The notes below the pieces were generated by a model that was not told the origin of the DNA, did no database searches, and saw only the letters and a program-made list of their open reading frames with translations. From contig JAHNUO010000004.1 of assembly GCA_019787685.1 (NCBI GenBank), positions 682,001 through 746,000 on the forward strand: DNA of 64,000 bases. The letters run 5' to 3'. The first letter of the stretch is position 1. Every line of letters starts with the position of its first letter. Both the position numbers and the translations under genes were made by a program. Shown here piece by piece: positions 23,954 to 36,220 of this stretch. The stretch comes from Chiua virens. Lineage: Eukaryota; Basidiomycota; Agaricomycetes; Boletales; Boletaceae.

Positions 23954-26900
23954 TCAATGCAGGCTTTGCAATCCTTCCAATGCTTTCTGTAAATGATCTG
24001 GTGTGCACGTCAAGCGCTCGGGCTCCGATTGACCGTCCATGATCTGTTGGAGGGACGGCTTGTCACCCATATATCCAAGGAACAGCTCCAAAAAGTCCCC
24101 GTCAAGGAAGCCGATCGAGCTGGCCTCCATATCACTCCGACCGACGTTATTCTTGGGTGCGCGATACCTGGACAATGTCAGACACGTGCACCCTCCCAGA
24201 ACAAAAGACCTCACTTTGAATGACTGACGCCGGTCTCGCGTTCGAAAAACGCCGACAAGTTCCTCTGCAACGCGGTCATATGGAGCGACAGCGCGTCATC
24301 CGTGAGGTCGACGATCACGCCAATGTGTCCCGCCGGGGTCAAAAACAGCTGCCTCGGTACCATGGGAATGTCGATCGACAGGTTATGCGAGGCAAGCGCA
24401 CCTGGCGGCGCACGTCAGCGGCCATGGGACGGGCGAGCATACGTACTCACCCGGCACGAACTTGTTGACGATGTCGCCAAGGTAATAGTGGCCCTCACGC
24501 TCGAGCACTTTTTGTAGCTCGTTGACTTGGAGTCGGAAGGCAAACAGGTTGTAGTCACTCTAAAGGGCGTCATGAGCAAGATGCACGGGGTCAGATACCG
24601 TATGCGCACGTTTCCGCCGATGATTGTACGATCGTCCAGCAACGCTGCGCAAGTGGGCCACAAGGAGCCATAGTCCTTGGCAATCAGCTCGATTTGGGAA
24701 CCCGTCAGTTTCAGCAAGGAGACCGAGGTCAGGGCATCCCCGACCAACAGTCTGTCCTCCAGAGAGACGAGGGTGGTGATGAGATAGTTGTGATTGAACG
24801 CTGTCGTTTGCGTCATCGAAATGTGATTCGGTGTCCCTTCTACCTCGTAGACAATCACCTATAAAAGTGGTGGTAAACACATGCTTCATGAAAAGTCGTG
24901 GCTATACGCACTGAGCTATTGACAGCAGCAAGAACCCTATTTTGGACTGAAGTGATCGCGTATACGCAACCTTTGACATTTGCAGATGCCATCACAACCA
25001 AGAGCGCCCGAGGACCGTTTGCTTGCAAGAGTACAAGTCTCCCTCGAGATGGCTCCCGTTCCCCGCTGTCATAGGATGTCACACCAACGCACAAAAAGGA
25101 GGTCTGTTCGTCTTGCAGGGTCGCGACGAAGGTATGGAGTGATGTTACTTCATCACCTTGGTCGACCTCAAATTCGCTAAGTTCTGCAAACGAAGTCGTC
25201 AATTTCATCCCACGTGCCTTGACTTTCCACCCACTCTCGAAAGATGTATGATTGAATACTTGTACTGTGGAATCGAATATCTCTGCTTGTCCGATCTCGG
25301 CTGGCGTCGACCGCGTACAAGCCACCGCAAATATTCCCCAGCTCGGACAATGTATGATGCGGCGCGGGGAAGAATAGCCTAGAGGGATCTATCCGGTGAT
25401 CAGAAGTGTACAACGATGCGTCACAAAATGGTAGTGTACCGATCGGATATGAAGTTTATCGAAGTTCGCAACCGCTCCAATCACGAGGGAATCTAGACTA
25501 GCCAGTATTACTGACGAGGGGTAAGCTTCTGCGTTCAATTCGGCAGCTGCAGTGACGTCCTGTATGCATACAGCAAAGTAAGATGTGCTGAAAGGTAATT
25601 GCGAGAAACCATAGGCCATACCTTGAGCATCAGTGGCGAATGCTGGAGACGTTCCCTTTCCCAGAATAGTATCGATGTTCTACTCCCGCATGCGAATACT
25701 GTTGGGCGACCCCTGATGCGGCATGTATGCATCGTCACTGGAAGGTTGCCAATTGAGATGAGCTTTTGTTCTCCTAATATCTTGTTCTGGAATGGAAATG
25801 TCGCAAGAGAGCCATCCACGAGACCGACAAGAAGGTGAGGGTGTGCTTGCGAGGGCTCGCCTCCAGGTCCGGGTTCGCTGGAAAAATTATACAGTAGCAG
25901 AGAGCGTGGGGCAGCCGGAAGTTTGCTGGTTCCACACACGTCTTTAATGGCACCGTCCCTGGAGGGAAGGGACAGAATCTTCACGACCTTTGACATCCAA
26001 AATCCAACAGCAATGTGAGTGGCGTATGGCTTCGTGCTGTCGAGGGGTAGACAAGTCACAGCCGAGATTTCCGCGGTGTAGCTGATTGGTGGGGGTTCCA
26101 CAAACTCTCGTGTTCGCTGCTTCACGAATTGTTCCGAGTCACTGAGGTTAAGTACGACCAATCTGCCATGATTAAGCGCAATGACAACTTGAGTTGCATT
26201 GATATCGGCAGCGACGATTTTCCTACTGGCCCAGCTTGCATCACCGTCCGCAAATTTATCCAGGGTCCACAGATCGCCTATACGTGTGTACTCTCGCAGG
26301 CGAGAATCATATTTCAGAAGAAGTATTCCTCGAGGGACGACCTGTACGACCATAGAGGAATCGACGTAGGCTGGCCCATCCCCTGGAGTTTGCCGCCTTT
26401 CCTGTATATTAGAAACCGCCAACGTTCGGTCTAGTAGAAAGCCCTTATCACTGGAGACTAAAGTTTTCTGGTCATCTTCAAAACGAAGGACGAACGTTTC
26501 TTGCAGAGTTGATACTATAATATGAGTAGTCGTCCTTCGGTAAAGATTGAACATGTTGGCCCTGTGGGAGGATGACATATCCAATACTCACTGAGCCTGG
26601 TAGCTGTCGCGTAATGGCCAAATTCGATCAATGTTAGATATGCCATGCACGACCGCTGCCTCCCGAAAGTCTGCCCCGCTCTTGACGATCCTCAATGAAC
26701 CTGTATTCCGTCCGCCCGAACACGTAACAAGTTCATTCTGTGAAAAATTTCCAACGATGGCCCCAACCCAAAGATTGTATACGCACCTGGCCACTGTTAT
26801 CTGGGTCCACAAGAATCCCATCGACAATCGGTGCGAGATTGTGGAAGCTTTCCAGTTTGAGGAGGTAACTACCGGTCCCGTTGACGATGATCCCTTCCGC

Positions 26901-28361
26901 GTCTTCATCATATTTGGATGTGGATGTGGATGCAAGAACAGGTAGTGTCGGACCGTCTGAACCGGAACCGGGAATCGGTGCTGTCATAATCTGGAGCAAT
27001 TGTGAGTCGCCAAAATGAGATCCGAGGTATACTACTTGATTCGTCAGGTATGTCAGAGTCATCGGAGAGGAGGCCTGAGGTCGTAACTTGAGTTAGCCGA
27101 GCAATAAGACTGAAAAATGACACGTACTTCTCCTAAAGCAACAAGTTTCAAAACTGCATCGCCGGCTCTGTCGACATACAAGAGTGCGTGTCTTCCGTAT
27201 TTGTCGCCCATCAAGAACGTATCCTGCTCTGCAGATAGCGTACAGAATCTATTAAAATAAGGTGAGTATTTATAAGACAGAATTGACAAAGTAAAACTCA
27301 CGCAGTGACCTCTGACCACGGCCAGGTGACCATCGCACGCGGTTTTCTCTTCTTCCATTCCCTTTCTTGCTCCTTTTGTTTCGCGTTTACAGCCTCATCT
27401 GGGTTTCTGCTTTTCTTCTTCTTCTCTGTCCGACGGCTCTTGCGGATATTTCGCTCCAAGACATCGCTGGAAGCCAAATCATAGAGTAGGATCTTCCGTC
27501 CACCGATGACTAATACTCCGCCTTCATATTCATTGTCTTCACCTTCCGTACAAGGCACGAATATCAAACGGGGAGTCTGTTCTTCGATAGAGAACCACTG
27601 TCCGGGGAGGGACATGGGAGGCAGGAGCTGGGATGGCGCTTGGGAAAGTTGAAAGTCATCTAGTTGAATAATACGGGTGAGTAGCTGGAGACGCTGCTGG
27701 AAATCGAAATGCAGCATAGCAAGCGCGTAAGATTCAGACGATGTAGAGATGAAGGCGAGACTGAGAAGATTCAGCTCCAGGATTCTGTCATGGATGTGTT
27801 AGCTCATGCCTGCAAACAAGGCGACTCGCTGACGATGCGTCAAAATCCCTTTCATAATCACCTTCCTCCGTCAAAGCGACGATCTTGAGTTTTCCGGTGT
27901 AGATGCTCACGACGACCTACGGTCCCTGAGGGACACACAAGGACATCATGGCAGAATTCTGCTGGGCGTGCACTTCTCTCGAATAGTGCAAGGACGCTTT
28001 GTTACGGTCAGGTGTTTCTCACCAGAATCGGAAACTGCGAATAAGAGGAACACGAGCTCAGGTTCTGGGTGATCAGTGAGAACCAGTAAGTTGACTCTAG
28101 TGGTATTCTGTCAATGAAGCAATTATGGGCATGGTAATACAATGATCAAGGTGACAATACCACAATGGGGACCACCTTTATGGTTCGTATCCTCCCCCAT
28201 ATTTCAGCTTGTTGCTCATGACGGAGACCTGCTTGGTCTATAGAGTAGATGTCGACCCTGTTTAGTTTGGCTACGACAAGGAATTCTGCACCGGTTGCTA
28301 GCGTGAATTTGAGAGAATCGAGGACAGATGACGGCGGATGGAAAGTAGATATGAGCTTCAT
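23954..28361 (-). CDS. DDB1: DNA damage-binding protein 1 (DDB1) homologue
   Basis: DDB1 is the three-propeller adaptor of CUL4-RING ubiquitin ligases, acting in nucleotide-excision repair and replication control. Starting at 28361, MKLISTFHPPSSVLDSLKF is followed by LATGAEFLVVAKLNRVDIYSIDQAGLRHEQQ, the typical first blade. Further blocks are FLMGDKYGRHALLYV, VVYLGSHFGDSQLLQI, LAPIVDGILVDPDNSGQ, LVTCSGGRNTGSLRIVKSGADF, WPLRDSYQAQ, VFACGSRTSILFWERERLQHS and GCVYAITSVQNRVLAAVNSSVRI. The C-terminal helical domain is IGFLDGDFLELFLGYMGDKPSLQQIM...HLQKALEGLQSLH, stop 23954-23956. A Lys/Arg-rich insertion (RKSRRTEKKKKSRNPDE, about 27370-27450) sits in a propeller loop. There are many short introns. 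The gene looks intact. Confidence 0.88.
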
Positions 28362-28430
28362 TCGGTAAAGAGTCGACCGTAACTTGGCAAGCTAATACAC
28401 CACACAGCCACACTAGTACTGGCTTTTCTA
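28362..28430. promoter_or_regulatory. Compact divergent promoter, DDB1 / uS9m
   Basis: Only 69 bp separate the start codons of DDB1 (minus) and the mitochondrial ribosomal protein gene (plus), so both promoters and 5' UTRs must overlap each other or lie partly in coding sequence. If one start is misplaced the gap changes slightly, but both protein N-termini look right. Confidence 0.6.
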
Positions 28431-29613
28431 ATGACTACGCGACTCACAGCCAGACTCGTCCTCAACGCCATCCACGCACGCTCCTTCTCCTCAACCCTCC
28501 CCTTTCGCGCTCTCCAACCACCACCGTTCGTCCCACCGTCATCGGTCACCGACGAACTCAACCCCGACATCTTTAACCACGCCCGCCAACGTCCACCCAC
28601 CCCCACCTTCTACACTACCCGCTCAGACTACTACGACGCTCTTGCAGGCCTCCACGACGCCCTCAATGCTGCCCGTTCAACTCTAAAAGCCCTCCATCTC
28701 CACCCTCTCCCAAAATTTGCCCTCGACGCGCTCCCACCAGCGCACCCCGCATGGGCAGACAGAGCAGACATGGGCACCGAGCTCGGAGTCACCCTTTCCG
28801 CGGGAATGTACCGCCAGCTCGTCCTTGCACTCAAGGAACTTGAGCTCTACCACCGCATCGCCAAGACGGCGGGTATCCCTGAGCTCGAGGCCTCGTTGGG
28901 AGACGTCATCGGCTCGTTCGAGAGCACGAAACAGGTCCAGGCGCGCGAGAAACGGTTGTTGAAACAGGCCATGGTTGGAAAACGCGCCGAACTAGATGCG
29001 TACGGGCGTAGCTATACCGTAGGGAGAAGAAAGATGAGTACGGCGCGGGTGTGGATGATCAAGGTACATGATGCTGTGGAGCCCGTGTCGACATCAGAGG
29101 CAGGGGCGAATGAAAACGACGCAGCGTCGACGAGCGTGTCGGCCTTGCTCGCGCCCACGGTTAAGGTGCCTTCGCCCTCCACTACTTCGATCTTGATCAA
29201 CTCGGCACCCATTGCTGAATACTTCTCGCTACCCGCCGATCGTGAAGCGCTTCTTCGTCCGCTCAAACTGACCGGTCTACTTGGTGCGTACAATGTGTTT
29301 GCGCTCGTCCGTGGCGGCGGCACGTCTGGTCAAAGTGGAGCGCTCGCGCTGGCCATTGCTAGAGCGTGTGCTTCACACGTGCCAGAGGTGGAGTCCATTT
29401 TGAGAAAAGGTGTGTCTTGTCTGCAATGTGGCCGGGATGCCATGTCCTCACGCGACATGTTAGCCAATTTGATGAAGAGAGATCCTCGTATGGTCGAGCG
29501 GAAAAAGACAGGGTTGGCCAAGGCACGCAAAGCGGTATGTTTCCTCGTCGTTTTACTCGTGACTTGTATTGTGCTCACCGTGCTATCAATAGTACGCCTG
29601 GGTCAAACGTTGA
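28431..29613 (+). CDS. MRPS9: Mitochondrial ribosomal protein uS9m (MRPS9)
   Basis: This is a component of the mitochondrial small ribosomal subunit. The basic presequence (MTTRLTARLVLNAIHARSFSSTLPF) precedes a helical N-terminal extension and the uS9 core: GRRKMSTARVWMIKV, ILINSAPIAEYF, RPLKLTGLLGAYNVFALVRGGGTSGQSGALALAIARA, then RRDPRMVERKKTGLAKARKA-type sequence (here KRDPRMVERKKTGLAKARKA) and YAWVKR-stop after an intron at 29535-29592. A second intron, 29410-29463 (54 nt), is a multiple of three and has no stop, so it could be read through. Splicing it restores the family pattern ILRK-A-NLMKRDPR. The stop is at 29611-29613. Confidence 0.92.
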
Positions 29614-30269
29614 TCTCAGTGGAAACTTTATATATGACTAGGACCGCGAGTATTAGTAATTAGATTGAAGCTAGCTCATTGAAGAATTCCACCAATAAGA
29701 AAGCGATCTGCTGAGCCCGAAAATTGAACGTTGAACGTTGAACGTTGAACGTAACGACCACCAATGAAATAATCCCCTAGTAGGATACAGTAATGCACTC
29801 CCTTTTAGAACTAGGTAATCGACTTCCAAAGGATTGCTTGGTGAGCGCCGCGCTTCGCCGGCAGAAACCTTGTTTACCACTCAGCAACTATTTCCATCTA
29901 ATTTATGATTGTACAAGCGGATGTATTCAGTATGATTAGATGTGTAAATCAGCCATGTCGTCACCTTTTTCCTCGCTTTCGGTGAGAGCTACAGGTGATA
30001 GACTCGGACGGTGTAGAGATTACGAGGATTTCTATCTGTGCACGATGTCCCTATTTCTTGTTTGCGAACTTGAATCTTTGACACGGTAGCAGGTTATTTT
30101 ACCTTCTAGGAGGACAAGATCATTTTTCTGGAGATCAAGGGGTGATGGCGTTTCCATGTCCTTTTTGGCTGTTAAGACCTCCCGGGCAATTCCCGGACGG
30201 AGTAAATGTTTGCAAATAGTGTCGGTGTACGAAGTGAGTACCGCAGGATGGTGAACGCCGACAGTAAAC
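29614..30269. other. Intergenic, with a short tandem repeat
   Basis: No coding region was recognised. Four exact copies of the 7-mer TTGAACG lie at 29724-29751. The rest has ordinary composition. Confidence 0.4.
29724..29751. repeat. Tandem 7-mer (TTGAACG)x4
   Basis: Four perfect head-to-tail copies of TTGAACG. The array overlaps the half-palindrome AACGTT at each junction. Confidence 0.9.
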
Positions 30270-30654
30270 TCACAGCATCCATGGAATTTTTAACGGATTA
30301 CCACTTCGAAGTACAGAGTCCAACACCGAGAGATGCACCGACATCTGATAGCATCGTCTCAAAGCTTGTACCCGTGCCTGGTCACATACCGGAGCGACAG
30401 TCACGGATACTTGCTTATCGGGGAACCTGTCCTTTTCGAACCAGAGTGTGAGATCTAACGTGGCCTACTATCTAGATAACGATTGGCTCGTTTGTCTTAG
30501 GGTTGCAGAGAACAGTTCGACGGTCATTGTCAGGGCTGTATTTCCCCCAGGGTGCAGTTGGAGGAAGGTTCCCCAAAGAATAAATGGTTTTGGTCTTGTT
30601 GACTGCAGGAACTGAGCTGTGCGATGCGCCTTCTGGATCAGTTAGTGATGACAT
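30270..30654 (-). CDS. Possible small protein of unknown function
   Basis: An open frame from ATG 30654 reads MSSLTDPEGASHSS, then YSLGNLPPTAPWGKYSPDNDRR and VLCNPKTNEPI. A GT...AAG intron of about 50 nt would join it to DRFPDKQVSVTVAPVCDQARVQ, continuing to a stop at 30270-30272, for about 115 residues. Composition is protein-like, but I recognise no family and the donor (GTTATC) is weak. Treat as a candidate only. Confidence 0.3.
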
Positions 30655-31310
30655 TGTAACCGGCGGTGGATCACAGACCTTTTAACGTGTTCCGCGTACA
30701 TTGCAACTTGGTCTTTATCCACAGTACGTTTGCAGGGCATCGGGGGCATATTTTGCACACTCAGACTGGTGGAACACACGTCTTGCGACGTGCCGGGGTG
30801 GTCACTTTTGCACGCTAGCTGGTAGCCAGGTCGTTAAACTTGGTTATGATTGGTTCCTGCATTGGGGAGTGAGTGAGGTGAGGGTAGAGTTGCTTGTTGC
30901 GGCTGCGGTTTGTGAGGTTCTAGGCAAGTTACGCGTGGTTGTCGTCTCGCCGGGGGTCACAAGGTTGGGCACGAGCAGGTCGCGAATTGAGGATGCGGAT
31001 TCACATGTTGCATTCATGTTTCAAGAAGCCACAGTAAGGTTGCATCCATCTGCAAACCAATTCTACGTGGCGAATGCCCGGGCCATGGAACGAACAAATC
31101 TTCCGTTGACGCATTGCAGAGTATCCGGGGGTGGAGAGTTCTGGATCGAATATGATACGAGTGAATTGGAAGCCGGCCTACAATTTGACGAACAAAATTC
31201 TGTAGACGCATTCTCTTGCTGGGTGGCTGTGCGGGGAGTCGGAACTCGGATGTACAAATTTGTAAACAAGGTAATAGTATTTGACTTGTATAGGGGAGTT
31301 AACCCCTGAG
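30655..31310. other. Left edge of the repeat island, no gene supported
   Basis: An open plus-strand frame covers 30701-31309, but its translation has no domain, signal peptide or repeat pattern I recognise. Composition is still host-like and CpG is present. The change to CpG-poor DNA comes at about 31310. Confidence 0.35.
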
Positions 31311-33200
31311 AGAAACATTCCCTGGCATCATGTTGTGGTCCACTGGCAGTTCAGAATTCACTCCTCTATATACCTCTTCTATAAGCCTTCCTCCATCTTA
31401 TTCACTCTCAGAAGCAATGGTAAGTTGTTTCTTATGGCTTTCTATCACTTATGTACTTGACATATTTAAGGCTCATGACTTGAAGCATCAAAATTCTGAT
31501 GTGCTCCGCAGTTCAGTGTCCTCACCTGCTAGTCTAATGGTATGTCTTCACTCTTTTTTTTTCACTTGTGCTTACACCTTTACAGTTAGATGGAGGGCCT
31601 TTGGCAGCATCTGCACAACTGGAAGTCCCTGAGATTGCAGGTATCCATCTACTCAGGCCAGCACAACCAGCCACCCAATCAGTCAAGACATTGATAGTTG
31701 AATGGAAGAAATGCCTCCCACATTCACCAACAGGAGACTGGGCTTCATTCAGGATTACCAAGCTGGAGATTCGGAAGAAGAAGTTTTTTTCATACCAGCA
31801 TGCTAGTGAGTTTTTACTCATGTGTCTTGCCAATACAGAGTAGGTTCATTTTGTTCCTTCTTGCCTATGTTCTAATTGGACATAGAATATCTGTTGACCT
31901 CTTGGTCCAACGGAATATAAAAGACAACACCAAGCATGCTGGTTCAGGACTACCAGAAGATACACTGTCCATCCTCTCACCAGACCATTTAAACTTGGTG
32001 TTCCAATCCTCCACTTTGGTGAAGTCCATCTCTTGGGGGGGTAGCTCTTCACCATCTTTTGCAGACATCACCATTATTCTGAACACAGTTGTCAAATGCT
32101 TTCCAATGTACACAATCAGTCTTTTCAACTGTTACCACTTCTGTGCAGTGATATATGAGGTTCTTTTGATATTCCAGCCTGCCATTTCACCAATCAAGAA
32201 CAAAGGAAAGTCCAAGGGTTGGAGGATTTTTTGGAAGAAGGCAGTTCTAGATTCAGTCATCTCCAGGGATTGTGGATTGGTCATGGAGAAGATATCTACT
32301 TGGAAGATCCATTTGGAGAGGGTCAGCATAATGGAGGGTAAGAACTTGAATAGAGCAAAGGAGGAGAAGAAGTGCTAGTGGCCATTTAGATATAGGCCAT
32401 TCACTCTGATCCTAGTTACACATTTGGTTTGCATAACTATGAGCTACTATGAGAGTCATGAGTTTATAGACACAAATGGACTTTGCATTTGTTGGAACTA
32501 CTATTGAACACTGGCCAGCCACTGGCATATAGAGTATTGGTGTACTTACCAGAGTATTCAAACCTTGCAACTTGAATCAAACAAATAAATCATTTCAATT
32601 AGGTTCAAAATAAAGCAACCAAAGTTGGCCAGCACCACACTACAGCATGGCTCTCAGTAAACAAAATCAGGTTCCACAAAACAAAGCAAAAGCTTCCAAG
32701 CCTGCCAGCAGAAGAGGAAAAAAAAAACATGAAAAAAGGAAACAAAAGAAACAGTGCCTGCTATCTAATCTAAAACAATGCTCAGATGGTCATAATACTT
32801 GACATGTGTCAATCTGTTGAAGTGAAGCCATAAATACTGTACAGATTGTATGTAGGGCACTGAAAATAGTAGTTACCATCCTTCTCTGCCCTATCACAAC
32901 AACTGCTTTTCTAACCTGGGGCTGTGATATGGGTACCTGAGAACCTGATCCACCATTGTCAGTAAATTGTAGTAAATAGATAAGTATAATTTTCTGGAGA
33001 ACAGAGGAATTGATTTCCCAGAGCCACTGTGAGCAAACCCATTCAATATGTAGTTGTGATAGAAGATATTGTCAGTAGGTTAGAAAAAGAATACAAAAAA
33101 CATACTGCAGCTGCAACATTGTAGGGCCAAGCAAGAAAGAGGGGCTGAACTTCAAAACAGATCAGGGCACTTGTCTGTGATGCAATACTAGGAGCTGACA
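31311..33200. other. CpG-poor, AT-rich stretch of probable transposon origin
   Basis: CpG dinucleotides become very rare here compared with the genes to the left. Broken frames on both strands (for example around 31568-31843 and 31865-32128) look protein-like, but I cannot name them. The stretch may be the 5' part of the Tnp2-like element or a separate, older insertion. A purine/A-rich run occurs at about 32710-32750. Confidence 0.45.
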
Positions 33201-35545
33201 TAAAAGAATTTGATCAGTGCCTGGTTTACCACCAGGACCATGCCCTGACCATCTTGACTGGATGATGGATGTTGATGACCCAGAGATTGATCTCTATGCC
33301 AGTAACAATTCTGAGGCCAGGCCATACCTCTCCATTATTCCCTCAAACTCTAAGCCCAACTCAGATCACCACTTGGATTTCAAGTGTTTATTCTCTCCAG
33401 CTGCTTCTATATCCAATGGAATGGAGATAACTCAGACTCAGACAATATGTCTGATTATGTCTCCTCTCGATCTTAGCTAGAGCTCAATGAATATGTATCC
33501 TATCCTGACCCTGCTACTGGTGAAATTGAGACCAGATATTATAATATACATATGTTGAGGTTTGAAATAATGATTATTTTCAACACAGCTAATATATATT
33601 AATTCTAGGAAATCTTCTACTAAGTAAATGCAATTGTGACAACCTCCAAGCTTTTAGCTCATGTATAAGTGCCAACCTGCCTCATAAATCCTTTGCTCAG
33701 ATGCACAGTGCATTCTCACACAAATTGGAGCTTGACTTGGAGTACATGGTAGAAAGTAGACTGGCTATCGTGATATTGACAGAAGTTGTTCCAAAATGGA
33801 TTGACTGCTGTATTAACACCTGTATGGTATTTACTGGCTCCCATATTTATCAAGACTACTATTCCTACTGCAATCAGTGCCATTACAACACAAATCACCA
33901 ACCTCATCACCAATTCTCCTATCTTTCCCTCATCACACAACTCCAAGGGCTCTTCAGTCATCCAGCAACAGTCAAAGCTCTTCTTTAACACCATCAATAT
34001 ACAACCTCTATGTCAACAAATGACTTAATATCAGACATGTTTAATAGTGATATATATTGCCAATTGTGTCATGCTCCAGTTGTTGTCAATGGAGTTGAAG
34101 AGCCATATTGTTTTTTCTTGCAATCAAATGACATTGCCTTTTCTTTGGCAACTGATGGGTACCTGCTGTTTGGTCAACATCAGAAGGGACCTTCAGCAAC
34201 CCCAATACTCATTCAAATCTATAACCTCCCCCCTAATATCTGAACCCATCTGTGTTGGAGTTATCCCAGGACCATTATTATCACCTCATTCCTGCATCCT
34301 CTTGAGGATAAGTGTGCAAAGCTTGCAAAGGCAGTCCTGGCATTTGATTCTCTCATATGCTCCATGTTTCCTCTCCATGCATACAAGATATTTGAACTTG
34401 GGGACATTGTTGCTGTTGAGAAGCTACTTGCAATATGTGGCCACAATGCCTTCTGTCCATGTTGATTGTGTCTTATTACTAGTGTTCAGAATGCAACACA
34501 GTGGAAAACCAATTACTATATGCCCCTTATTATGCTAGAGCCACATGTCTGACCAGACTTTGATGCACATTTGTGTGAAACCTTGTACCAAATCCAAAAT
34601 GCCCCTTTAGCAAAGTCACAGGAAAATACTGGCAAGGCAGTAGGACTTCAGATCAACAAGACCAACATGGCTTCACAACACCATGTTAATATGATTGACT
34701 TTGTGAGGTTATATCCTTGGGAATGGATGCACCTGTTTCTTGAGAACATAATCCCTACTCTTGTTAAACATTTTGGACAGGGACATTCAAAAACTTGGGT
34801 CCAGGAAATGAGGACTACAAAATTGAACAATCAGATTGGGAGGCAATTGGCAAGGAGACAATAGATGCAATACACACTATACCTTCAGCCTTTGTGCATG
34901 CCTTGGAGAACATTGCAGAGAATCAATCATACTTCACTGCTGAGTCATGGAGATTTTGGTTCATACACTGTGCTCCTGGGTTTCTTTATAATACTACAAT
35001 CATATGTGCAACCTCATCTCTATCATGAAAATCACCCTTTGGTTTACCATCCACTACCACCACCTTGAGGAGCTACAAGGCACAATCATTAACTGGGTGA
35101 AAAATTATGAGCAGTAAGTATACTGTCTAACAGAAAATATTATTATTCACAGATGATAAATATTACCAAGTATGCTGAGGAGCATATCCCTGTATGCACT
35201 CTGCCCATTCATGGTCTTCTCCATGTCACTGACAATATCCAGGAATGTGGCCTGTGATGGGCCACTTGGACATTTTTCCTAGAATGCTATTGTGGTAGTC
35301 TCAAGTCAGTATTGAAGTCAAAACACCATCCATGGGGGAATCTTACCAAACAAGTATTAAATATGGCCTACCTTCAGCAAATGCATGTTTGATATGACAT
35401 CTCAGAAGAACTTCCCTTCCAACAACAAGACCCATTTTCAGTGGTGGCAATGCTGAATTGACCCATTCACTACTCATATCATTAACATTAGGTGGTGTCA
35501 AGTGCCAGTTCTAGGTTACCAAGATCACCAGGTCTCCTAGAACTT
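33201..35545 (+). mobile_element. Decayed Tnp2/CACTA-like (Plavaka-type) DNA transposon
   Basis: A transposase relic can be followed through several frames. Fragments include DGYLLFGQHQKGPSATP, IQIYNLPPNIRTH, GVIPGP, AFDSLICSMFPLHAYKIFELGDIVAVEKL, CGHNAFCPC, LYPWEWMHLFLENIIPTLVKHF, NEDYKIEQSDWEAIGKETIDAI, IPSAFVHALENIAENQSYFTAESWRFWFI, VHGLLHV-like GLLHVTDNIQECG and WATWTFFLECYCGSLKS. This order matches the large Tnp2-family transposases common in agaricomycete genomes. Stops and frameshifts are frequent and CpG is nearly absent, so the copy is old and inactive. Neither terminal inverted repeat was found, so both ends are approximate. Confidence 0.7.
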
Positions 35546-35646
35546 AGTCCATGAATGAGCTAAGTGAAGTGGCACGTCTCTTCTTTCCTCCTGCCACTTC
35601 ACACTGAAAGCACTCAGAGCCTTCAGCTGCAGCTTTTCTCTCTTGC

Positions 35647-36178
35647 TGAAGGTAATAAATCCTGGCTGTAGTGCAGTACTCAGGGGGATTAAAATATAGA
35701 AAAAAGAGAGTGAAGAAATGCGATTCTGTTCGACCCAGGGATAACACTGAGTTAGTGAACAATGAGAAATGATTTTTGAGTAGTCTGAGATGAATCTGGG
35801 GTGAATCTGGATTAAAATGGATGGATGAGACAGATGCGCATGGGCAAAAGCTGCTGTATTTCGTCAATACAGTGAGTTTTATAGTCCTCAGGAATATCCT
35901 TAGACTTGTCCTCAGGATAATAAAAAAAAGAAGGTTTTTGTATGGTATAAAGTTCAAGAGGCAACTGAATGTCCCTGCAAGGGCTGTGTGACATGGTCTA
36001 GCCAATGCTAAGTATGAATAAGGAGCATTAAAAATAAAATAAAAGAGTCCAAGGCAAAACGAGTGTGGGTACAGCAATCTAGATGAGTTTGCACAAGCAG
36101 ACAGATTGGGATTGGGATTAGGTAATGATGGGGTATGGAAAAGTGCTATGTGAGCACAGGGAATACCTATTCCCTACA
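35647..36178 (-). mobile_element. Solo LTR, family A, copy 1 (minus orientation)
   Basis: Read on the minus strand it begins TGTAGGGAATAGGTATTCCC at 36178 and ends TTATTACCTTCA at 35647 (532 bp, shorter than the other two copies through internal loss). It is flanked by the 4-bp direct repeat TTGC (35643-35646 and 36179-36182). There is no internal retroelement sequence between it and a partner in the same orientation, so it is a solo LTR. Confidence 0.8.
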
Positions 36179-36220
36179 TTGCTTTCTCGCAATTCTCACT
36201 TTCATCTTGCCTCATTGCTC

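Noticed and set aside
30701..31309. Open plus-strand frame of 202 codons
   Set aside because: The translation has no motif, signal or compositional feature of a known protein, and it lies beside the repeat island; chance openness is enough.
35544..36077. Minus-strand frame of 177 codons that recurs near 38900 and 45611 on plus
   Set aside because: It is the translation of the family-A LTR, conserved between copies because the DNA is repeated, not because it codes.
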